The notes under the pieces were generated by a model that was given only the letters and a program-made list of their open reading frames with translations, made no database searches and had not been told where the DNA came from. Positions 21,409-33,636 of a stretch of DNA of 64,000 nucleotides are shown here, piece by piece. The number at the start of each line of letters is the position of its first letter. The stretch's first letter is position 1. Origin of the DNA: Diphasiastrum complanatum (taxonomy: Eukaryota > Streptophyta > Lycopodiopsida > Lycopodiales > Lycopodiaceae); contig CM055107.1 in assembly GCA_029204225.1 (NCBI GenBank), positions 17,938,718-18,002,717 on the forward strand, written 5' to 3'. A program made the position numbers and the translations under genes.

Positions 21409-23010
21409 CCTTCCCTTAATTTGGATCCATGAATGCCTTGATCTTTAGACTAAGCGACGCACAAAATCTGTTGTGTGCATCAACACTCAGTGCCTTGGCG
21501 AATACATCTATTGTCATGTTCTGCATCTGACAGTACTCTAAACTTAGCTCTCTGTTGAGAATTTTACCCTAATATAGTGATATTTAATTTCAATGTGCTT
21601 ATTTCTAGAATGAAATCTAGGGTTGGCTGATAAGGCAATGGCACTTTGATTATTACATAATACAATTGTTGGAGTATACTAATTTAGACAAATGTTTGAC
21701 AATAAAAATTTCAACCATAATGCTTCTTTAATAGCTTGAGAAGTAGTACTCTGACTCGATAGAAGAAAGAGCGATAGAGATTTGTCTATGATTGTTCTAG
21801 GAGATAAAACTGTCGTTGAGGAAAAATGTAAATCCAAATGTGGATCTACGAGTATCTACATCTCCTCCCCAACTTGCATATGTGTATCCACTGAGTATGT
21901 GGATGTTGTCATTGCTGACCTCCCCATAGTAGATACATAAGTCCATTGTAGCTCAAATGTATCTCATGAATCTGACGAGAGCCTTCCAATGGATCATGCC
22001 AATATTGGCCATGAATTGGCTTAGGAAGCTAACTACGAAAGAGATGTCAAGTCTCGTATAGACCATCACATACATGAGAGATCTAAAATCAATTGGTAGG
22101 GATATTCTTTCATCTGCTCCTTTTCCTTCTTTGTTTAAGGACATTGGTCCTTCAACAATCATAGGCCTAGGTCCATTGGGTGAGTGAGCTTCTTTACAAT
22201 TTATCAGATTCCATCTAATAAGAGTGTTGTGAAGATACATTTTTTGAGTGATATAAATCAGTCTTCTTGCTTTGTCTCTATGGATTTGAATTCCAAGACA
22301 ATAGTGGGCTTTGCCCAGATTTGTCATGTCGAATTCGGAGAATAGCATCTGCTTAGCATCTTTTATTAGGTCGACACTTTTGCTAAAAATCAGTGTGTCT
22401 TCAACATATAAGGTGACAATAATAAAAAAATGTTGCATTGATTTGAAGTAGACATTCGAATTAGCAGTGCTTGGTTTGTAGCTGTGTCGAAGGAGGAATG
22501 TGTGATCCTCTAAAAGCAAGCTCTGGCTGATTGTTTCAAGCCATAGAGTGACTTATGGAGTTTTCATACATGATTTTAATTATCATTGAGAACGTATCCC
22601 TTGGGCTACATCATGTAGAAGTCTTCTTTGATGACTCCATTCAGATACGTTGTTTGTACTTTGAATTGATGTACCTCCAAGTCAGCTACAGTAGAATCCT
22701 GATCAAGAAATGCTTGACTACAGGACCTAAAGTCTCATTGTAGTGAGCATTAGGGATTTGAAAAAATCCATGTGCTACTACTTGAGCCTTCCTTTGATCG
22801 ATACTCCCGTCAGTTTTGTATTTGATCTTAAAGACCCATTTGCAATCGATTAGATTGCTGCTATCAAGCAATTCGATGTCTGACCATGTCTGGTTCTTCA
22901 GAGAGACATACTCTCTATGCATTGCTTCCTTCTAGAGATCAGAGATTGTATGACTAAATGCTTCATCAACAATAGTCAGTTCCTAAATTAGGTAACAGGC
23001 AGACTCATAA
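21409..23010 (-). pseudogene. Copia reverse transcriptase and RNase H, decayed
   Basis: Minus-strand RT begins near 23010 (MHREYVSLKNQTW, then CKWVFKIKYKTDGSIDQRKA). Palm and thumb follow at 21953-22519, where the catalytic YVDD box is altered to YVED, which would abolish polymerisation. The RNase H part (WGGDVDTRRSTFGF, IALSSIESEYYF) continues through several stops to a C-terminus near 21415. gag, protease and integrase are absent. Confidence 0.8.
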
Positions 23011-23399
23011 ATGTACCTTGTAGGTTATGTACACACTTTGGTTGATCTTTGTGGAGGTGGCGGAGGTTGATTATCGTGTCCTTGGTTTTGTTGCTCTTGT
23101 GAAAAAAAAAAATTCTTTTTTTTAGCATGAGGCTAAAAATGTTTTTTAACTTCAATTTTTTTTTTATTTTGGGATTTCATTATGGGATTTTTAACTATGT
23201 GCCAAAACACAATTCTTATTAATAAACATTCAAGTAATGGCATAAAAAAGGTAGCACACCATGTGCTATATTTTATTGACTCATGGCAAGAAAGAAACTC
23301 GCAAAACTCGCAAAAAATTTACTCGCAAAATGCCAAGCCCCTATTCAAATGACAAGTATAAAAGAATCTAAAATTCATGCAATGTGTTGAATTATTATT

Positions 23400-23980
23400 C
23401 ATGGGTGTGAATAAAGCGAGTTTTAGGAACTTGAATCGATCCAATCAATCCACAAGAGTGATTGTTCAAAGGCTAGCTTCATCTCCATCAGGAAATGCAA
23501 AAATCTTGATCTAACAAAACAAGATTAAATGATCCAAAGGGTCTTCACACATGTAAATTACAACATGTACTATGGCCTCTAGCCTAAAAATAACGTACAT
23601 AAGCAAATAATAGCATTAACAAAGATTTGCAGGCTACAAGAGAGGTTACACAAGCTAGATAGAAAGCACTCCAAATTTACTTGATGATTATGGCTCCATA
23701 ATGAGCAAGCATATAATGATGGATCTTGAGGTTGGTTGAGTAACTTTGGTAGAGATTATATTGCCATAATAGCTCTAAGTTGACTTACTTAACATGACTC
23801 AACCTAATTTAAGCATGGTTGGTAAACACCACCCAATTTTTCTAATAGTTAGGTATGGTTGGTAACTAAGTAACCTAAGCCTACTCTTCACACGTGCGAA
23901 CAAGCTCACACACATGTGGAATTAAAATATGTACATAATCACATGATTAATCATGCTTATATTTGTATTTTTCACAATGG
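23400..23980 (-). repeat. LTR-like sequence, possible solo copia LTR
   Basis: On the minus strand, TGTGAAAAATACAAATA near 23978 resembles the start of the LTR at 55212. The sequence contains CACACGTGCG and CACATGTG palindrome variants and an ACTCTTGTGGATTGATTGG end like the fragment at 19.9 kb. No coding region adjoins it. Target duplication could not be found. Confidence 0.4.
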
Positions 23981-24403
23981 CGACCTAACCCAAGGGAACC
24001 AAGCCAAAAAATTATGATTCATGGTATGGAGAATACTCTTATAGAACCCACTATAGGACCCAACAATGGATTAGATCAAATGAGATTTGAGTCAAGGGTT
24101 TAGTGTAACTCAACTTATACACCTTATCCAATTCATTCACTTGAAGTAAACAACTCGGGTCCATACTTAACTTGTAATCTAAGCACTAGGCTTTGAACAT
24201 AAAGCGAGAGAGAATGTTTATTAAATTGGATAAAACACATATTCTCTTAGCTAATTGGGCCACATGTGCCCTAAAATTTGAGTGACATGCAAATGAAAAA
24301 TTTCCAAGGTGAAAACTGGATGGGTCGGTTGAAAATTTGAAAATTTTGGAAGAGATTGATCTAAAATAGTTGAAAAATGGAGCGCTTCCTAGAATAATAT
24401 GAG

Positions 24404-24406
<3 letters not shown>

Positions 24407-24463
<57 letters not shown>
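24407..24463 (+). repeat. (GA)n microsatellite
   Basis: About 57 bp of GA dinucleotides. Confidence 0.95.
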
Positions 24464-24464
<1 letters not shown>

Positions 24465-24614
24465 CTATGATGGCTATGGTAAATTAGTGTTCAAGGATTT
24501 GTTGTGTAGCAAGTTTTGGTGTAGATTGTTTAGTAAATTCCCATCTTTGTAGCTTTTACTGATTTGTGTCAAGTTTTAGAGATTGTGTGGTAGATAATAA
24601 TTGTATGGGAGGGG

Positions 24615-24851
24615 GGAAGGTCAACCTCTGAGGCCATTCCTGCGAGGAAGGGCCTTAGGTTGAGGGCGGTAGCCCGAGGCAAAAGGCCCTTCCCACGATG
24701 GTGGAATGGCCGAAGAGGTGACCTTCCAAAGCGTAAAAACTTTTTTAACTTTTTTTTTTATGCTGTAAATTTCTTTTACATGCACCTTCCGTGTGGAAGG
24801 TCATGTAAAAAAATTTTACATGCAAGTTGCATTTGGAAGGTGCATGTAAAA
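24615..24851. repeat. Foldback cluster: one long hairpin and two short ones
   Basis: Arms 24615-24656 and 24683-24727 are imperfect inverted repeats (both read GGAAGGTCA..CTCT..GGCCATTCC..GGAAGGGCCTT) with a loop of about 26 nt. Just after come two smaller hairpins: 24774-24809 (TTTACATG.ACCTTCC with a GTGT loop) and 24814-24851 (TTTTACATGC/GCATGTAAAA). GGAAGGT recurs in all three. The cluster ends about 235 bp before the TATA box of the kinase gene. It may be a small foldback transposon or a hairpin RNA precursor. Confidence 0.7.
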
Positions 24852-25086
24852 AGTTTTGGAAAAAAAAAGTAACCTCAAAAACTAAGTTTTGTGAGGTAGA
24901 TCCTTTGTTTCATTAAAAATTTGATTTTTAGACTTTTGAAAGTCTTTGTTTCAAATTTCGGCGAACATTGTGAGAATAAGTGTTAGGTTTAGGGTTGAGG
25001 GTCACTCATTATGAATGATTGGTTTGACCTTAGATATTAGGGTTAGGGTTCACCCAGAAAAATGGCATTAGAAATAAAAATAGTGA

Positions 25087-25094
25087 TATATAAA
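25087..25094 (+). promoter_or_regulatory. TATA box of the phytol kinase gene
   Basis: TATATAAA, about 103 bp before the start codon, followed by a GA-rich leader. Confidence 0.6.
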
Positions 25095-25141
25095 GAGGGG
25101 GTGAGAGAGAGGGATAGAGAACACAGAGATTACGAGAGAGA

Positions 25142-25166
25142 TAGATCGATCGATCGATCGATCGAG
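25142..25166 (+). repeat. (GATC)n microsatellite in the 5' leader
   Basis: Five to six tandem GATC units flanked by GA repeats, 30-55 bp upstream of the kinase start codon. It lies in the likely 5' UTR. Confidence 0.9.
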
Positions 25167-25196
25167 AGAGAGAGATAGAGAGATCGAGCGAGAGCA

Positions 25197-28100
25197 ATGG
25201 TAGCAGCGAGCAGCCTTGCTTCAGCTCAATGGCGACGGCCTTTGCTATTGAATGGAGGACTGTCCGCTTTATGCTCGGCTCATACTGCCAGGCATCTCTT
25301 GCTTAGATCCGGATTTGGGTTGAAACTGCCTCGCCTTCAATCTGCCAAACTCAGCAATGCTGATAGATGGTTGCATTTAAGGTGGAGCTACGCCCAGCCG
25401 GAAGAATGCGGCAAGGCCAGGGCATTTCCGGATGGAGGTAATAGCAATTGGCAGATTGGTTTGGCAGAATCTTTAGCAGGAAGTAGTAGCTGTCTCTCTG
25501 TTCATGTACATGATATCGGGATGACGGTTCTGGTTGCGACTGGCGCTTATGTCTGGGTTAAACTCTTTGATTTTCTATCCAGGAGGAATGTTCTTAAGCA
25601 GGTATGGTATTTGCTCTACTAACAAATAACTCATATTCATTCATGTGCGGTAGGCTATATCCGAATCTAGGCACGCTAATGTTTTCACTAAAGCGTCTTT
25701 TCAATACACGATGCGCTATACTTGGATTCCTGTAGTAGAATGTGCTTCCGATCAGGTCTATGCATTCAAACCAGCAAGACATTTTGTGGTGATCCATTCA
25801 TATTATACACTGGAAAGTGTAGGATTTCTCGAGTCGAAGCCTTACACTCTCCGTCACTTGGTGCATAGTTTCTTGCACTATTTCTTGCACAGCAGTCTTT
25901 GGCCCATGCTCACCTTCAAAAATTCACTACCCGTCGCAGCAGGTTGTACTTTGTATGCCTCGGAGCAGTATTTAGCTTGTGTCGAACTTGCACCAAGAGC
26001 AATGCTGATAATGAGAATTACGACAGTTGAATCTATTTCCCCACACTGCAGCGTGCTTCTCACATCAAGCTTCAGCTCCTTTCAACCTCCCACATGGATC
26101 TCATAGACCTTTTGGTCATTACTTATACTCTCTTATGAAAAAATATGAGCTACTTTCTGTTGAATGCATGGTGCATAGACGCTGTGTCTGAACTATGTAG
26201 CGGTCACCCTTATAAGGACGACCTCATCCTGACTTCTGCACTGAGTGATTGGATGATCCAAATGCATTCTTTCTCTCATTCTTTCAACAATGGCAGCGAT
26301 AGTACCGACATCCATCTGCTCACTGTCCTGCCTGATAATGCCAAATTAGTTGTAACACCCTTAACATTCTGTTACCCAATCCCACATTTTTAATCGCCAA
26401 AGCACAAAGCACAGACATGCGTTCTTACCTGATTAAAGAAAATTAATCTACGTGAATTTACACAACTTTCCACTCCATTCAATGTCACATAAGCACTCAA
26501 TTCCATGCCATTCGCCATTCAACCTCACATTGTGTACTTTACATCCAGTGTCCACTCCCCTTTCTTGTGCTCATCCGTGCATGCCTCTCTCTATGTCTCT
26601 CAACACAGTGGAAGTTGTGCTGCCCCCATCACCACACTAGTTTCTTGTCCTTGCCTTTCAATCTTTTAGTGGATATCTATCTTGAGAAGACCCCCAATAG
26701 GTGTTGCCAGGCGTTGCAACACCTATACACTCCTCCATGTGATTTCTATCGAAGTTATCGTGTTCTAAGTGCTTTCTTAATGCTTGTTATCACAGTTATA
26801 GTGAGTTGGAACTTGGACCTCACCCAGGTTGGCTGTGCCCTAGATATTTTCGTGATGTTTTTAACTATGACATCTCCAGCAAGTTACCTAGAGATTTTCC
26901 TGATGTTCTTGAAAGTGTCATCTCATTTCCTTAGCTTTGTCTTGTGGTTCATCAATTTAAATTTTTTCTACTTAATTTTGCTCGTAAGGATAGTCATGAT
27001 AACTGTACATGATACATCCTGAGTTTGAAAGTATCTGAGTTGCTTTGGAGAGATGGATACATAATTGAGCTGATATGATATTAGCCCTTTCTGATCACCT
27101 GTTGAGTATGGATGAATAATTTGTTGCTTTTAATTTTAGCTGTTTAGATGCAGATCATAATGTCAATGACTGCATGGCTTTTGGGTTATAAATGTAATAT
27201 TGGATCAGTTTATTTCCTTGTGATGTTACCTTTCTAGGCTACAATACCAAGGTGTTTCTGCATGTGCCAACACAAAAAGTTATACTATTTTACTGCTAAG
27301 ATGGCACTCATGGGACAACGATCACTTCAGCCATCTTATACATCCATTCTGGAGTAGGGCGACTCTGTTATATGGATGAAATAGGTCACAAGTTCAGATT
27401 AAGCCTCCTTTGTCGCAGGACTTGTTGGCATTTCCCAGGTTGTTTTTTTTATGTATGTTGTGCTGCCAAGCCTTTATTTTGTTGCTGCTGAGAGAAGGAA
27501 CTGGAGCTCACCATACATAGTGTGGGTGTTTCGAACATGTATCAATACAGAAGCTCAGCCGCAAACTTGTCCACATTTCATCAGGCCTGCTTTATGTTCT
27601 ATGCTGGCCTTTCTTTAGGTGAGCTTCAACAGTTGCCCTTTTGCTGCATTTCTCTGTTCATGTGCAATACTGAGTTTGAAATAGATGTGAATTATAAAGT
27701 GTGAGTGCTTGTGCTTCAAGCTCAAAATGCCCTGTGAAGATATCAAAAAACATTGTAAAAAAAATGAAACATTTAAAGGTGGAGTTAGTTTTAGTACGTA
27801 TGAACATACTCTTGCAGGAAAATCCAACCACTCCTGTTTTGGCATTACAGCTATTTTCTGTCTTGCAGCAAATCAGGTTCTGCTCGTTATTTGGCAGCTC
27901 TTGTGCCATTGGCGAATGGAGTGAGGCTACTTATTTTTGGTCTTGGTGTAAGGAAAAGTGAAGGCCTTGTGAAATCAATGACACGAGATGGTGATCCTAA
28001 GTATGTTCTGCATTACCAATAAATAGGGCTTTATTAGGGTATACATGCATTGGAAAATCATTGTTTTAAGGAGTTGTGCTATGTTGAGACTCATTAGTAT

Positions 28101-28974
28101 TTTTGAGATAATACATCTTTTTGTCAACGATGCTTGTAATTTCACTTGAAGCATTTGATGAATGCTTCTCTATGTTGATGGCACTTACTTGCGTACTTTC
28201 TTAGAATAATACTTAATTTAAGATTATTACGAGCTGGATCTTGTGAATTTCTAATCTTCATGGCTGCTTACAAACTATCTAACTGGACAGGGAATTGCTT
28301 CGAGGACCTTTTTATTACGTGATTGTCCTATTTCTTGTCACTATCATTTTTTGGCGTGATTCACCTGTTGGTATAATTGCTCTTTCAATGATGTGTGGTG
28401 GTGATGGTGAGTTGTTTGCCACCCTCGGGTGAAGATGCACCATATTTCCTGTCGCTATTTATTTTGGCGCTGGAATATCTCTTGGAATTTTGTGAACTTG
28501 TTAGTGCTGTTTTCTCACGTTTTACAAAAATATTGTTCAGGCATTGCCGACATTGTTGGAAGGACTTTTGGATCACACAAGCTTCCTTACAATAAAGCAA
28601 AGAGTTGGGCTGGAAGTATCGCCATGCTCATATTTGGATATCTAGTCTCATTTGGGTAATCTTGATTGAATTAAGCTTTTTTTGAGAAATTTGTTGTCAC
28701 ATGACTCAAAATTGCAAGGATGATAATGTCATATGCAATTGTGTTGCTAATTCATTCAAGAAATAAACTTGTTTGCTACTTTGATGTCAGGATGTTGCAA
28801 TACTTCACAGCTTTGGGATTCTACAAATATGATTTGGTTGAATCTGTCATTGGAGTGTTCTGGATTTCTGTTGCTGCTACCATCGTCGAGTCCCTCCCAG
28901 TCACATCCGAAGTTGATGATAATATCATGATTCCAATCACCACGATCTTGTTGGGATTGGCAATGTTTCCATGA
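25197..28974 (+). CDS. VTE5/FOLK: Phytol/farnesol kinase, plastid membrane, six exons
   Basis: Exons 25197-25601, 27551-27618, 27869-28000, 28291-28406, 28541-28655 and 28791-28974. All introns are GT-AG and the frame joins without a break, giving 339 aa. The enzyme phosphorylates phytol released from chlorophyll (VTE5, feeding tocopherol synthesis) or farnesol (FOLK). Exon 1 encodes about 95 residues of Ser/Arg-rich, acid-poor sequence typical of a plastid transit peptide, then a hydrophobic segment. Conserved family blocks follow: KLSRKLVHISSGLL (exon 2), ARYLAALVPLANGVRLL (exon 3), ELLRGPFYYV and SMMCGGDG (exon 4), GIADIVGR and KSWAGSIAM (exon 5), ATIVESLPVTSEVDDNI (exon 6). Several membrane helices are expected. 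Family proteins are about 300 aa, so the length fits. The C-terminus (LLGLAMFP) is slightly shorter than usual. VTE5 and FOLK cannot be separated by eye. It is the only clearly intact host gene. Confidence 0.93.
25602..27550 (+). other. Intron 1 of the kinase gene (1949 bp)
   Basis: Donor GTATGG and acceptor ATACAG. Several chance reading frames occur (for example 25711-26106 and 26567-27022), but they lack recognisable motifs and none is conserved-looking. No transposon was seen in it. Confidence 0.8.
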
Positions 28975-31080
28975 ATTATATCAATTGAGGCCTTCAACGA
29001 TACCTTCAGGCAAATTTAGAAGTTCGATTGATGACCATATGATGGTCTTCAAAAAATAACAAACCATCAGCCTTTCTAATGTGCAATCAAGGTTAAGCAC
29101 CTAATCATGTGTTGCATTGCTTAATTCATTTGAGATGCAACTATCTTGTAAACCTCCCCAGCCCCTTCTCTCTTTCTCTCTCTCAAAGTTGGAGCAAGTC
29201 ATTGTATGGCACATGAAGTATTAAGTGGAGATACTAGAAACAAATGGATGCACCATGTATAAAGTTCTTGCTTGTACAACACAACAATTTAGATGACGTG
29301 TCTTTCTTTTTGAAAGGTCATGTAGATGCCTATTATACAAGATGAAGGTTTCCCTGCTATGAAGGGTGTTACATGAACATTAGGCATATGCAAGGTGATG
29401 ATGATCCGACTCTTTTTTAGCTTTAAGTTTTGTGTATGCTCTTCAGTTTTTTGAAATAACCTATTCAGAAATTTCCAATATAGGTCAACACTGTATATAC
29501 CCTTATTCTGAAACTCTGGCTAGTTTTATTTGTTAATATGCTTTGAATTTTATATCAAGGATACTTAGAACGAATGTTCATGTTTTTAACATCTTACTAT
29601 ATAGGTTTTAAATGGAGCTATATTGGACATCCTGAGACTTTTATGCTCATGTGGATCACAAGGAGATAGTCATTTATTGCCACATCCCATAAGCTAGTTA
29701 GTTTTGGTCACTTCTCATTTCTACAAGTTCTCATCTTTGTACTAGTAGAGATGCTTTTGTAGACCAATAGAGCACTCTAATCATTTTGTTACTCCATAAG
29801 GGTTCCTTAAAAAAATCATGAGAAAAGTTTGGCTGTTTTAGATTCTTTTGGTTTTATCTTTGGTATTTCAGCTTTTGGTATGTTAAAGATGATTAATAAT
29901 AGAACTCGGAAAAGTGGGGAACTAAGGAGCCCTCCTTGTTTCTAGTATTTTGTATTTTGTCCATGTCTCGATAACTCTTGTCTACATATTATTCTCCTTG
30001 TTTGTATTTTGTTTTATTTGAACTATTATTATTATTATCATTTGCTTCTTAGTCAACATTGGCTCTGCCCAAGAGAATCCGGATTTTTTTGAAACCCAGT
30101 TAGCAACTTACGGTTGAATACTAATGAGACATAAGCAATGATGTTTGGCTAAGATTTTTTTGTTTATTGAATTCTATGTTATCGTTTTAATATAGATCCT
30201 TTGAATTTCTGATTGCATTTATATTGTTTCTAAGCTATATCTTATGACATGATTGACTTCTCTATTTAAATTTGTGAAATATATTCTAATTTCAATAATA
30301 GATATAAAGGATTAAAAGTCTATGAATCAACTCCATTTTTTATTCCCTTGTAATTGCACAATGTGCTCTTTTCATTTTTTCATTTATGAGTTCCTTTTTG
30401 GAGAACAAGGCAGTTGAGAATCTCAGAGACTCTCAACTAAGGTATAATGTTGCAATGCTTCTTGGCTAGCATGGAGATGGTTGCTTTTTCTAGATGGCAA
30501 ATTCTAGGTATTGTCTTAACAACATATGGCCCATGCCTTTATTTGCATAAAAAAAATGCATGATGGAGTTGATGGTTTGAGACTTTGTTGCTGATGGATT
30601 CCACAAAGTTAAAGATTGAATTTTTGTTTTTTGTTTAGAATTTTAGATGTGTTTGCATGCATGGATGTTATAAACAAGGTTTGTGCCTTCAATTTGTTGC
30701 ATATTGTAAAGACTAATCATCATCTATTGTAGTGATTTTTTGCTATTCTAGCTAGCTTGAACAGGCTCTTGTAGAATTTGTTTGTGTATACTTGTTTGAA
30801 AAAGGACAATGTACATGGCTCTAATGAGCTCGAAAAGCTATGGATTTCTAAGCTATTGTGATATTTATACGTTGAATTTGACTCTACAAGTTTTTATTTA
30901 ATTAAATTTTTGTGTATGTAATTATTTTTCAATAGATTGGTCATTTGAGTTACTTAAGATTTTTGTTTCTCTTGCCTATTCTCATGGTGTGGGGTATCAA
31001 ACTCTACACCTCAAGGAGAGGAAATGAGACCTTCACCAACACGCCACTTGCTAGAGGATTTGATTGTTTTGTTAAAGTGA
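28975..31080. other. 3' flank of the kinase gene and AT-rich intergenic DNA
   Basis: The first few hundred bases probably contain the 3' UTR. The remainder is AT-rich without a convincing gene, LTR or tandem repeat. Confidence 0.6.
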
Positions 31081-31640
31081 TCATCAAATGAAGTTATAGG
31101 CATTCATTTCTCACAAGCTTGAATCTTAGAAAGTGACACTATCCACTTTGTTGCTTTCCAGTGATTCTTAGTGGGAGAGGCCATAAGTTGATTTGATAAA
31201 CCAACAACATAACACAAATCTGGCCTAGTTGTAGTCAAGTAGATGAGACTATAAAAAAATTGCCTATAAAGTGTGATATTAAATAGGACTCATCCAACTT
31301 TGATAGCTTCGCATCAAAGTCCATAGGCGTTGAAATTGGTTTGCTTGTTTTCATAATGAATCTTTTGAATACTTGTTTTGCATACCTACCATAAAGAGCC
31401 ATATGTGAAACACAAACCTTGTCTTCCATGCCTCTTACTTTGAATCCCTCATATTGACTTACATAGACCTACTCTTCAAGGAAACCATTCAATAATGTGG
31501 ATTTGACATCTATAACGAGCTGACAAAGACACCAGAAGACATAGGGTGGTTCACTTTGTCACAGGTCCAAATGTTTCCTCACAGTCTATTCCTTTCTCTT
31601 ATGCAAATAAACCTACTTAACCAAAACCTTGATCAAAAGG
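31080..31640 (-). pseudogene. Copia reverse transcriptase fragment
   Basis: Minus-strand remnants of RT: the LDVKSTLLNGFLEE-like block near 31500, then YAKQVFKRFIMKTSKPISTP at 31235-31429, and SLIYLTTTRPDLCYVV..LMASPTKNHWKA near 31140-31260. Multiple frame breaks; no other domains. Confidence 0.75.
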
Positions 31641-32249
31641 GCAAAAGTTGAAAATACAAGTGAGCAAAGATATCTTGCAAGCTTCTGATTGAATAAAACA
31701 TTCTACTTTATGAAATGAAGCAATATCAAAACATTAAGCAAACGATCAAGCAAGGATCAATGACACAAGTGGATCTTGAGAAGTCAAATTCAGCGCATAT
31801 ATTAAATCTCCCTCCAAAAGTACACGATCATCTCCTTCACTCCAAGATGGAAATGACATAAGAAATCACCTTTATAGAGTGGCATACTCCATTTCATAAT
31901 GAAAGATCATGTTGATACTTAAGTCGAATTTGTAGCCAAATCCTCCTTTGACTGATACCCCACCTGTGTCATAAATGCCAATTACTTGAGCTTTCATATC
32001 CTCTAAAAGCCTATTAGAAATAATCAACTTTGGAGAATTTGTCAATATTGTTCCCCTCTTAATTTGTTGCCAGTCCCTTGGCATGCTACTAGGGCTGATC
32101 AGTCTTCCCTATTTTCCTTTTGCTTGTTCAATTTCTTTTTCAGTTGCCAAATATATTTGCCGTATAGGTCCGTGGCAGGCATGTGTTCATTTGTTACAGT
32201 CGGTTGAGGACAAAAACATTTATGGACATTTTCAATCCATCACGTATGT
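31641..32249. other. Intergenic DNA without recognised features
   Basis: A 70-aa minus-strand frame (31872-32084) has no recognisable motif. It may be further copia decay, but I cannot support that. Confidence 0.4.
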
Positions 32250-32379
32250 TGCCAATCTTCAACAACTCGTACATGTTGTGAGGCACAAGGAGTACTTTTC
32301 TTCCTTGTTTGCTTATAAAGGTGAAAGGAAGATCATCCACACGACCAATGATGGTGAATGTGCCATAAAGGGCATTGGC

Positions 32380-32383
<4 letters not shown>
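32250..32383 (+). pseudogene. Copia protease-region fragment
   Basis: Plus-strand sequence HVVRHKEYFSSLFAYKGERK, then IIHTTNDGECAIKGIGF. It aligns with the region just after the protease DSG in copia-A (REFFSSLLSYDGPIKS, ANDEACKIEGVG). It is cut off by a CT tract. Confidence 0.65.
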
Positions 32384-32385
<2 letters not shown>

Positions 32386-32470
<85 letters not shown>

Positions 32471-32489
32471 ACACACACACACACACACA
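32386..32489 (+). repeat. Compound (CT)n(CA)n microsatellite
   Basis: About 80 bp of CT followed by about 22 bp of CA. It generates spurious Leu-Ser and Glu-Arg reading frames on the two strands. Confidence 0.95.
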
Positions 32490-32584
32490 TGAATGATACT
32501 CAGATAATATTTTATCTTGCCTCGTTAGTCTATTTGTGCTTTGATGAATGCTCTTGTAAGTATTTTTTTAATAAAACCATATGA

Positions 32585-33362
32585 TTTGGGCGCCAAGAAA
32601 TTGGTTGGGTTCAAAATCTTAAAAAAAGCATTAATGGACTTTGCCTCCATCAATGGACTTTCCCTCCATTATTATGCTATCAAAAGGTTATAAAACAGGG
32701 CGCCACCATCGTTGCCTTCTTCACACTTCCTCCTCCTCCTCTCATGCTTGCTTATACATGTTAGCGCCCATCTACGATCCGCTTTCAACACCATCATACG
32801 GAACGGTAAGCTCTCTTACTCTTTTCAGTTTGTAAAGGTTGTCATTTTGATGATATGAGGAAGGAATGCTTGTGTAAAGTAGTAGTTCACTCAAAAATAT
32901 GAGGAAAGGTGGGCGCTGGATCGCGATCCACCACATGCTTGAATCAATAAGTAAATGTTGATGTTTTCCACTCCTTTCATAAGGAAGCATAGGCTGTAAA
33001 TTATGATTTTCTGCTCTTCAAACAATGAGTAAATGATGTATTCATCTATGCACAATATGGTGCAATGTTGAAGTAGGATATGAGCATACTGATCCAGCGT
33101 TGGCTGCGCATTTCTATTCCATTATGTTCACGATTGGGAATATGCATATAGCTATGTACTATAGCTATACGGATCACAAATAAACTCGTTGGAACAGCGA
33201 CTACACCTTTTGTAGAATACCTGATTGAATGGATTCACTTTTGAGCAATGGCATTGCACCTTCATCGTTGGAAGGACAACGATGATATCACTTTTTGAAG
33301 CAATAATAACACTTTTGGAAGATGTAAGAATATGTCTTTTCAACATGACTGTTGGTTCTTCG
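32585..33362 (+). repeat. R1 repeat family, copy A, left part
   Basis: Precedes copia-B and is continued at 39481, as the copia-B target duplication shows. Contains two tandem 19-bp units (AATGGACTTT.CCTCCAT, 32632-32669), a TATA box (TATAAAA, 32689-32695) and a perfect 9-bp hairpin at 33262-33285 (TCATCGTTG/CAACGATGA). The target site itself lies in another CGTTG/CAACG hairpin. There is no reading frame of note. I place it in R1 because it is continuous with the conserved part; its start is not firmly known. Confidence 0.45.
32689..32695 (+). promoter_or_regulatory. TATA-box-like site in R1 copy A
   Basis: TATAAAA preceded by a 19-bp direct repeat and followed by a pyrimidine-rich leader. 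It could be the promoter of the element. Confidence 0.3.
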
Positions 33363-33636
33363 AGTAAGAATTAAAGTAGAATCACTGTGCTACTGTACTG
33401 TGGGTCCTATCAGTTGATAAGGATCAGTTGGCCTCGCCACGAGGCAAGTCAACGGGACACGTGTCCCGCCAACAACAACCTGGGTCATGCATGGGTTGCC
33501 TGAGTGAACAACTATATGTATAGTGTAATTTCATTTTGAGAAATACAGTTGCTATGTGAGCTTGCTGTGGAGAGTGTTTTCTGTCTGTGTTACTGTGTAG
33601 TATGATCTGTGTTCCTGTTCGAAGCAAATTCTAAGT
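33363..33636 (+). repeat. 5' LTR of copia-B
   Basis: Begins AGTAAGAATT and ends AATTCTAAGT. The ends are set by the target duplication outside and the primer site inside. They are not TG/CA. Confidence 0.85.

Noticed and set aside
25711-27022. Several plus-strand frames of 80-150 aa
   Set aside because: They lie in intron 1 of the kinase gene and show no conserved blocks.
32194-32584. Leu-Ser/Thr-His and Glu-Arg reading frames
   Set aside because: They are translations of the CT/CA microsatellite; only the short copia protease-like segment before it is meaningful.
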